From Planococcus kocurii (GTDB lineage Bacteria > Bacillota > Bacilli > Bacillales_A > Planococcaceae), in NCBI RefSeq assembly GCF_001465835.2, contig NZ_CP013661.2:1480501-1544500 (forward strand): a stretch of DNA of 64,000 nt, given 5' to 3'. The notes beneath the pieces are model-generated. The model saw nothing but the letters and a program-made list of their open reading frames with translations. It was not told where the DNA came from and did no database searches. Both the position numbers and the translations under genes were made by a program. The stretch's first letter is position 1; each line of letters opens with the position of its first letter. This document shows, one piece after another, positions 58,457-64,000 of this stretch.

Positions 58457-59549
58457 TAGTTTTTTCTCCCAAGATGAAGTCCGCTACTAATTCCGGTGTG
58501 CAGGCCATAATGTCATCCGGTACATTTTGGCCATTAGCGATATAGCGTATCGGAATGTCGTAATGGCAAATCAAATTCACGATAGCGCCCGAAGAACTGG
58601 TTTCGTCTTTTTTAGTCAATAGCAGTTCATCCATAGAAATGGAGCGGAAATTATTAATTATTTTTTTCATATCTTCGTATTTGGCAGTTAAGCTCAATAC
58701 TAAGTGAATCTGTACCTTACTATCAGTTGGCAGTAACTGCTTAAGGTCTTCAATATATTGCGTCTGCTGATAATTTCGGCCTGCCGTATCCATTAAGATG
58801 ATATCGCAGTCATGAAAATCTTCGATTGCTTTCGTTAAATCTGCAGAAGACTCCACTACCTTAACTGGAATATTCAAGATGCTGCCATAGGTTTTTAATT
58901 GCTCAACTGCCGCAATACGGTAAGTATCCGCAGTAATCAATCCCACTTTTTTATCCTTTGCAAGCAGATAGCCAGCCGCAATTTTTGCGATTGTCGTTGT
59001 TTTCCCAACCCCTGTTGGGCCGATAAAACAAATAATTTCTGGTTGTTGTGTAATTTCATCACACTGATGCGAATCCATCATTGCGACCAATTCTTCACGA
59101 GCAAAGCGCTGAACACGCTCTAACGTTTGGTCAGTGTTAAATTCATCTCTTGCGATCAATTTTGCTAGCAAGTCTGTCAAAATATCCGGCGCTATTTCTT
59201 GCGCAATCAATTGCTTTTTCAACAACCGAAGAGATTCAGGAAGATCCTCTTCTTTCATCTGTTTCATCATAAATTGTTTCATATTCTTTAACTCATGGAT
59301 CAATTCTGCTGAGGAGTCTTTTGGATCACTCCACTTTGATGGAGATTTCGCTTCAGTAGGCAATCCTTTTTTCGGCGGGATTGGATCAACGCCAGCTGTG
59401 ATTTCTAATTTTTCTTTCTTGAAAAAACCTAAAAATCCACCTGTCTTGATTTTTTTGGTATTTAAAATCAACGCATCTTCGCCTAGATCCTTTTTAATCA
59501 TTGGGAGTGCTTCCGCCATCGTATTGACGATATATGTTTTCAACCTCAT
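58449..59549 (-). CDS. flhF: Flagellar SRP-like GTPase FlhF
   Basis: This 366-residue protein has an N-terminal basic B domain, a helical N domain and a C-terminal SRP-type GTPase G domain. G1 is GPTGVGKTTTIAKI near residues 170-183, followed by ITADTYRIAAVEQL, MDTAGR and TKKDETSSSG. It recruits early basal body parts to the membrane. It overlaps flhA by 4 bases. Confidence 0.93.
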   Translation of the reverse strand: MRLKTYIVNTMAEALPMIKKDLGEDALILNTKKIKTGGFLGFFKKEKLEITAGVDPIPPKKGLPTEAKSPSKWSDPKDSSAELIHELKNMKQFMMKQMKEEDLPESLRLLKKQLIAQEIAPDILTDLLAKLIARDEFNTDQTLERVQRFAREELVAMMDSHQCDEITQQPEIICFIGPTGVGKTTTIAKIAAGYLLAKDKKVGLITADTYRIAAVEQLKTYGSILNIPVKVVESSADLTKAIEDFHDCDIILMDTAGRNYQQTQYIEDLKQLLPTDSKVQIHLVLSLTAKYEDMKKIINNFRSISMDELLLTKKDETSSSGAIVNLICHYDIPIRYIANGQNVPDDIMACTPELVADFILGEKTNA

Positions 59550-61585
59550 GAGACGTTCACCACTCCAACACTTTGAATTTCAATCTCCGGCTCTAGTTCG
59601 TTATAGGACAGCACTGGCAGGTCGGGTGCAAAACGCTCGACGAATTGTCTCATGTAAATACGGATAGCAGGAGACGTCAGTAAAATGGGCTGAACGCCGG
59701 TTTGCTGCAGTTGCGCCGCTTGTTCTGTGATCTTTTGGAAAATTGTTTGAGAAGATTCTGGATCAATGGACAAGTAATTGCCTTGCTCTGTCCGGTGCAC
59801 AGAGTCAGCGAATTTCTTTTCAAGACTCGCGCCTGCTGTAATCACTTGCAACGGCTCTTTTGGCGTAGCGTATTGCAAGGTAATTTGACGTGATAGGGAT
59901 TGACGTACATACTCCGTCAACAAATCTGCGTCTTTTGTTTGCGTAGAGTAATCTGCCAACGTTTCCAAAATGGCCAATAAATTGCGGATAGATACTTTTT
60001 CTTTCAAAAGTTTCATTAATACTTTTTGTACTTCACCAATGGTCATTAAATTTGGTACTAACTCTTCGACTACTGCTGGTGCTGTTTCGCGCATATTTTC
60101 AATGAGCGATTTTACTTCTTGTCTACCGATTAATTCATGCGCGTGGCGTTTGATCACTTCTGTCAAATGAGTAGACACAACAGACGGCGGATCAACAATG
60201 GCGTAACCTGCCATTTCCGCTTCTTCTTTCATGTCCTCATCGACCCATAAAGCAGGCATACCAAAGGCGGGTTCCACGGTTTCAATGCCTTCTACTGATT
60301 CGTCGTCAATGCCCGGACTCATGGCTAAGTAATGATCAAGCATAATTTCACCTGATGCGACTTGGTTGCCTTTGATCTTAATCATGTATTCATTCGGCTG
60401 CAGTTGGATGTTGTCACGGATCCGAATGACGGGAACGACAATACCTAGCTCCATCGCGCATTGTCGACGAATCATAATAACACGGTCCAGTAAATCGCCG
60501 CCTTGATTTTTGTCGGCAATTGGGATTAATCCATAGCCAAACTCAAATTCAATGGCATCCACATGCAGTAAATCAATGACACTTTCCGGACTTTTCATTC
60601 CTGCTATTTCTTTATCTTCTTTGCCTATTTCAACTTCCTGTTTTTCCTCAGATTTCAAGGTTTTTTGCATTTGGAAAGCACCATAAGCGATGACACCCGC
60701 AATCGGCACAACGAGCATTGGACTGATTGGTGTAAAAACTGCAAACATCACTAACGTTCCGGCCACAATATACAACATCTTTGGATAGGCGAAAAGTTGT
60801 TTTGTGATATCTGACCCTAAATTGCCGTCTGATACTGCACGTGTGACGACAATACCCATCGCTGTCGAAATTAATAGCGCTGGAATTTGAGAAACTAAGC
60901 CATCTCCAATAGACAGTAGCGTAAACAGCTGCGCTGCTTCTGCAAATGGCAATTTGTGAACCATGACACCGATTAGCAAGCCACCAATGATGTTGATGAG
61001 GGTAATAATGATTCCGGCAATCGCGTCTCCTTTAACGAATTTACTCGCACCGTCCATGGCCCCGTAAAAGTCTGCTTCTGAACTTACTTTTTCACGACGG
61101 CTTTTTGCTTCTTGATCCGAAATCATTCCTGCGCCGAGGTCGGCGTCAATACTCATTTGTTTACCCGGCATGGAATCGAGCGTAAATCGTGCAGCCACTT
61201 CGGCTACTCGCTCGGAGCCTTTCGTAATCACGAGAAACTGGATAATCACTAAGATGAGGAATACCAAGATCCCGATAATGGCGCTTCCTCCAACAACGAA
61301 CGAACCAAACGTCTCAATCACTTGTCCACCTGTTTGATTGGTCAAAATCGAACGCGTTGTCGAAACGTTTAACCCCAGTCGGAACAAAGTTGTTAACAAC
61401 AGTAACGTAGGAAAAATAGAAAATTGCAGAGGTTCTTTTGTATTCATAGCCACTAACAAGATCGTTAGTGCCAAACTGATATTGATCATAATCAACACAT
61501 CTAACAAGAGCGGCGGAAGAGGGATGACCATCATCACCACAATCATGATAACGGCTACCATGATGGCATAATCTCTGAATTTCAC
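59546..61585 (-). CDS. flhA: Flagellar export gate protein FlhA
   Basis: This 679-residue protein has eight N-terminal membrane segments (about residues 1-310), including the conserved FDLMPGKQMSIDADL-like TLDSMPGKQMSIDADLGAG loop. A cytoplasmic domain from about residue 340 docks chaperone-substrate complexes. The length is typical (about 680). It forms the nonameric ring of the type III export gate. It lies 22 bases after flhB. Confidence 0.95.
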   Translation of the reverse strand: MKFRDYAIMVAVIMIVVMMVIPLPPLLLDVLIMINISLALTILLVAMNTKEPLQFSIFPTLLLLTTLFRLGLNVSTTRSILTNQTGGQVIETFGSFVVGGSAIIGILVFLILVIIQFLVITKGSERVAEVAARFTLDSMPGKQMSIDADLGAGMISDQEAKSRREKVSSEADFYGAMDGASKFVKGDAIAGIIITLINIIGGLLIGVMVHKLPFAEAAQLFTLLSIGDGLVSQIPALLISTAMGIVVTRAVSDGNLGSDITKQLFAYPKMLYIVAGTLVMFAVFTPISPMLVVPIAGVIAYGAFQMQKTLKSEEKQEVEIGKEDKEIAGMKSPESVIDLLHVDAIEFEFGYGLIPIADKNQGGDLLDRVIMIRRQCAMELGIVVPVIRIRDNIQLQPNEYMIKIKGNQVASGEIMLDHYLAMSPGIDDESVEGIETVEPAFGMPALWVDEDMKEEAEMAGYAIVDPPSVVSTHLTEVIKRHAHELIGRQEVKSLIENMRETAPAVVEELVPNLMTIGEVQKVLMKLLKEKVSIRNLLAILETLADYSTQTKDADLLTEYVRQSLSRQITLQYATPKEPLQVITAGASLEKKFADSVHRTEQGNYLSIDPESSQTIFQKITEQAAQLQQTGVQPILLTSPAIRIYMRQFVERFAPDLPVLSYNELEPEIEIQSVGVVNVS

Positions 61586-61607
61586 GCGGGTCCCTCCTCT
61601 ATCCGGG

Positions 61608-62696
61608 TTATCGGATTTTTCCTTTTAATCGGTAAATATATGCTAAAACCTCAGCCACAGCTAGGAACAATTCTTCCGGTACAGCATCCCCAACTTCAAC
61701 TTGGGCATACAGTGCTCGTGCGAGAGGTTTGTTTTCCATCGTCACAATTCCAAATTCTTTCGCTTTTTCTTTAATCTTCAGCGCCAAATGATCTTTGCCC
61801 ATTGCGATGATGACCGGAGCCTCCATCGTTTCGGCATCGTACTTGATCGCGACAGCGTAATGCGTGGGGTTGGTGATTAACACATCTGCACTTGGCAGAT
61901 CCTGTATCATGCGGTTCATGCTCATTTGTCGCTGCTTGTCTTTTATTTTTGATTTGATGAGCGGATCGCCTTCCGCTTTTTTGTATTCATCTTTGATGTC
62001 TTGTTTTGACATCTTGATGCCTTTTTCAAATTCGTATTTCTGATAAATGTAGTCTAGGATAGATAAACTCAGCAGGATCAGTCCTGCAATCAAGCCCATT
62101 TGGAAAACCAATGAACCGATAAAAGAAAACGAATAGCCAATGCTTTTTTGTGACAGCGTAAATAACTCATCTTTGCCTACCCACAATACGCCAAATGCAG
62201 CGCCGCCGATAATGCCGATTTTCAAAAGGGACTTCCCTAACTCGACTAAAGCGCGCATTGAAAATATTCGCTTTGCCCCTTTGATTGGATCTAGTCGTTC
62301 AAACTTGGCCATGATGGGGTCTGATGTGAAAATAACACCCACTTGGATAAAGTTTCCGAGAAAGCCGAAGACCATACCGACGAGCATGATAGGCAGCATC
62401 AACAAAAAGGCATTCATGGCCATCTGCTCAAACAAGGTACGAATGGTGGCCGGTGTTATTTCCCAGGAAATATATTGCGTAAAGTGAATCCGGTAAATAG
62501 CTAAAATTCGGTCCATCATCCAGCCACCGAGCGAATTCAGCAGCACAATCCCCCCGATAATAATCATGGCAGCTGCGACTTCCGGGCTTTTGGCTACTTG
62601 GCCCTTCCGCTTGGATTCTTGCCTTTTTTGCGGTGTCGCTTTTTCAGTTTTCTCACCCGCAAAAAATTGCAAATCCAAGGGATATCTAGTTGCCAC
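61608..62696 (-). CDS. flhB: Flagellar export switch protein FlhB
   Basis: This 362-residue protein has four membrane helices and a cytoplasmic autocleavage domain. The NPTH motif (LITNPTHYAVAI, near residue 270) is intact, so autocleavage between Asn and Pro and the hook-to-filament specificity switch should work. It has the N-terminal EKTEKATPQKRQESKRKGQV signature. It starts at the base before the fliR stop. Confidence 0.95.
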   Translation of the reverse strand: MATRYPLDLQFFAGEKTEKATPQKRQESKRKGQVAKSPEVAAAMIIIGGIVLLNSLGGWMMDRILAIYRIHFTQYISWEITPATIRTLFEQMAMNAFLLMLPIMLVGMVFGFLGNFIQVGVIFTSDPIMAKFERLDPIKGAKRIFSMRALVELGKSLLKIGIIGGAAFGVLWVGKDELFTLSQKSIGYSFSFIGSLVFQMGLIAGLILLSLSILDYIYQKYEFEKGIKMSKQDIKDEYKKAEGDPLIKSKIKDKQRQMSMNRMIQDLPSADVLITNPTHYAVAIKYDAETMEAPVIIAMGKDHLALKIKEKAKEFGIVTMENKPLARALYAQVEVGDAVPEELFLAVAEVLAYIYRLKGKIR

Positions 62697-63476
62697 TTAC
62701 GTTCCTCCTAACAAACGAATCAGTTGAGCCATACTCACCAAGAGTTTCTCAAAGAGAACCTGCAGGATATAGAAAAACACGGGCATGGTTAGAAAAAGCA
62801 TGATAAAACCGACAAAAATTTTCAACGGCAACCCGACAGCGAATATATTCAGCTGAGGCACCGTTTTCGCCAAAATACCAAGGGCAATATCCACTAAAAA
62901 CAAAGCGCCAACGATTGGCAAGGCAATTTGCAACGCAATCAAGAACATTTCTGCAAACAAGCCCGTCATAAATTGTGCGATGTCTTCAGCTTTCACCGAA
63001 ATAGCTAATCGCTCTACCGGAAACACGCGCAGGCTTTGCATCACACCGTCTAACATCAAATGATGACCATTTACAGTTAACAAGAACAACAACGCCATCA
63101 TGTACTTGAAATGACCGATAATCGGCACTTGCGCACCGGTTTGTGGATCCAGCACGTTGGCCATCGAAAAGCCCATTTGAAAATCAATAAAAGCGCCTGC
63201 AATTTGAACCGTGTACAACACGAGAGCTGCAGTGAAGCCGAGTGCCAAACCCGTCGCCAGCTCTTTAATAATTAACAAAAGATACGTCGAGTCCAAAAGA
63301 ATCGTTTCGCCCATAGGCAAGGTCGACACAGCGACAAACGCTAAAAATGCTGCGATGCCTACTTTGAATTGAGCGGGCACCCCTCGCATTGAGAAAATAG
63401 GAGCAATTAGAAAAAAACTAGTTAAACGGACGAGCATGAGTAAAAAATAAGGCAAGATATCAAAAATTTTGTCCAT
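62697..63476 (-). CDS. fliR: Flagellar export protein FliR
   Basis: This 259-residue integral membrane protein has about six hydrophobic segments, with the FliR marks GFTAALVLYTVQIAGAFIDFQMG and LDPQTGAQVP. It is part of the FliPQR export pore. There is a six-base gap to fliQ. Confidence 0.94.
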   Translation of the reverse strand: MDKIFDILPYFLLMLVRLTSFFLIAPIFSMRGVPAQFKVGIAAFLAFVAVSTLPMGETILLDSTYLLLIIKELATGLALGFTAALVLYTVQIAGAFIDFQMGFSMANVLDPQTGAQVPIIGHFKYMMALLFLLTVNGHHLMLDGVMQSLRVFPVERLAISVKAEDIAQFMTGLFAEMFLIALQIALPIVGALFLVDIALGILAKTVPQLNIFAVGLPLKIFVGFIMLFLTMPVFFYILQVLFEKLLVSMAQLIRLLGGT

Positions 63477-63482
63477 GTCCGT

Positions 63483-63752
63483 TTACCCGATAATTCTTGG
63501 CAGCTGCTCAAACAAGTCCCGTGTGTAATCTAGCAACAAGGTCAACATCCACGGGCCAAAGACCACGAGCGAGATAAAGACCGCCAGTATTTTCGGGATA
63601 AACGCTAAGGTTTGTTCTTGAATTTGTGTCATCGCTTGGAACACGCTGACCAATAATCCAACAGCTAACGCAATGAGCAGCATTGGAGCGGATATAAGAA
63701 TCACTGTAAAAATTGATTGTTCCGCTAGTTTGATCACCATATCTGGAGTCAT
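63483..63752 (-). CDS. fliQ: Flagellar export protein FliQ
   Basis: This 89-residue, two-helix subunit of the FliPQR pore has the usual length (89). It begins MTPDMVIKLAEQ and has SVFQAMTQIQEQTLAFIPKI as the family motif. AAAGGAAGAA precedes the ATG at 63752. Confidence 0.94.
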   Translation of the reverse strand: MTPDMVIKLAEQSIFTVILISAPMLLIALAVGLLVSVFQAMTQIQEQTLAFIPKILAVFISLVVFGPWMLTLLLDYTRDLFEQLPRIIG

Positions 63753-63769
63753 TCGTATTCTTCCTTTCG

Positions 63770-64000
63770 TCAAAAGCTGACCAGCAGCGATTCGATTATT
63801 AAGTACCAGCCATCGACCAACACAAATAGCAATATTTTAAACGGTAACGATATCATGACTGGCGGCAGCATCATCATCCCCATTGCCATCAACGTACTGG
63901 CGACAACCATATCAATGATTAAGAAAGGAATAAAAATAACAAACCCAATTTGAAAAGCAGTTTTCATCTCACTAATAGCAAATGCCGGAACCAATGAAGT
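63770..64000 (-). CDS. fliP: Flagellar export protein FliP, C-terminal part
   Basis: The gene runs off the right edge. The final 76 residues are present, with the FliP signature [20 protein letters not shown] and [22 protein letters not shown]. It forms the core of the FliPQR pore. It is the most upstream gene of the flagellar operon visible here. Confidence 0.93.
   Translation of the reverse strand, partial: TSLVPAFAISEMKTAFQIGFVIFIPFLIIDMVVASTLMAMGMMMLPPVMISLPFKILLFVLVDGWYLIIESLLVSF

Noticed and set aside
59134..59667. 177-codon plus-strand ORF inside flhF
   Set aside because: It is an antisense shadow of flhF and flhA with a protein of biased composition and no ribosome site.

Overview
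The window looks like a chromosomal segment of a low-to-moderate GC member of the Bacillota, most likely Caryophanaceae (Planococcaceae) and probably Planococcus or a close relative. This rests on the Bacillus-type gene families (YsnB, YwbD, YcsG, KipI/KipA, YaaR, SwrB, FlhF/FlhG), strong AGGAGG ribosome sites, a tRNA-Trp T-box, a preQ1-I riboswitch, PerR and Fur boxes of the Bacillus type, and dispersed repeats typical of this group. The genus is inference. No phage, IS element, CRISPR array, rRNA or tRNA gene was seen.

Layout. 1-5.3 kb is an iron-related block: FetAB-type exporter, ferritin behind a perfect PerR box, two Fur-type boxes, then a divergent three-gene set (RibA-like, RibD, nucleotidase-like phosphatase) that could make the flavin precursor 5-amino-6-ribitylaminouracil (5-A-RU) but has no riboflavin or lumazine synthase gene beside it. 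5.3-11.4 kb holds single genes: a frameshifted NTF2-like gene, hisC, a SurA-like lipoprotein, an SDR protein behind a SigB-like promoter, a GIY-YIG protein, a GNAT and a DDAH-like hydrolase. 11.6-14.6 kb is a T-box(Trp)-trpE-pabA cassette bracketed by two direct copies of a ~240 bp structured repeat. 14.6-22.7 kb is mixed housekeeping (ASCH, SleB-like hydrolase, DHFR-like reductase, phosphoesterase, GAF-STAS protein, DCC protein, DksA-like protein, APH-like kinase). 22.7-25.1 kb has CzcD and a preQ1-riboswitch-controlled queF-yhhQ operon. 25.1-31.6 kb includes a 13-unit minisatellite, a TipAS-type MerR regulator with an ABC exporter, and an rRNA methyltransferase.

31.7-35.4 kb carries a GntR regulator, BrnQ and LrgAB; the GntR and brnQ promoters share a 19-bp motif. 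35.5-39.3 kb has a two-gene ABC exporter and a lone amino-acid binding lipoprotein. 39.4-43.2 kb is a second minisatellite followed by the 5-oxoprolinase operon pxpB-pxpC-pxpA with a YcsG-type NRAMP-like transporter. 43.2-48.1 kb is an oligopeptide ABC operon. 49.4-53.0 kb is an amino-acid ABC operon with an embedded lysine-6-dehydrogenase-like gene, suggesting lysine (or related) uptake and oxidation. 55.5-64.0 kb is the distal flagellar operon fliP-fliQ-fliR-flhB-flhA-flhF-flhG-sigD-swrB-yaaR-PilZ; the cheBAWCD block found here in Bacillus subtilis is absent.

The most promising candidate for something not well described is the Fur-box-associated RibA-RibD-phosphatase set next to ferritin and FetAB. 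Also notable are the repeat-bracketed trp cassette, the lysine-dehydrogenase/ABC operon and the two ~20-bp-period minisatellites.
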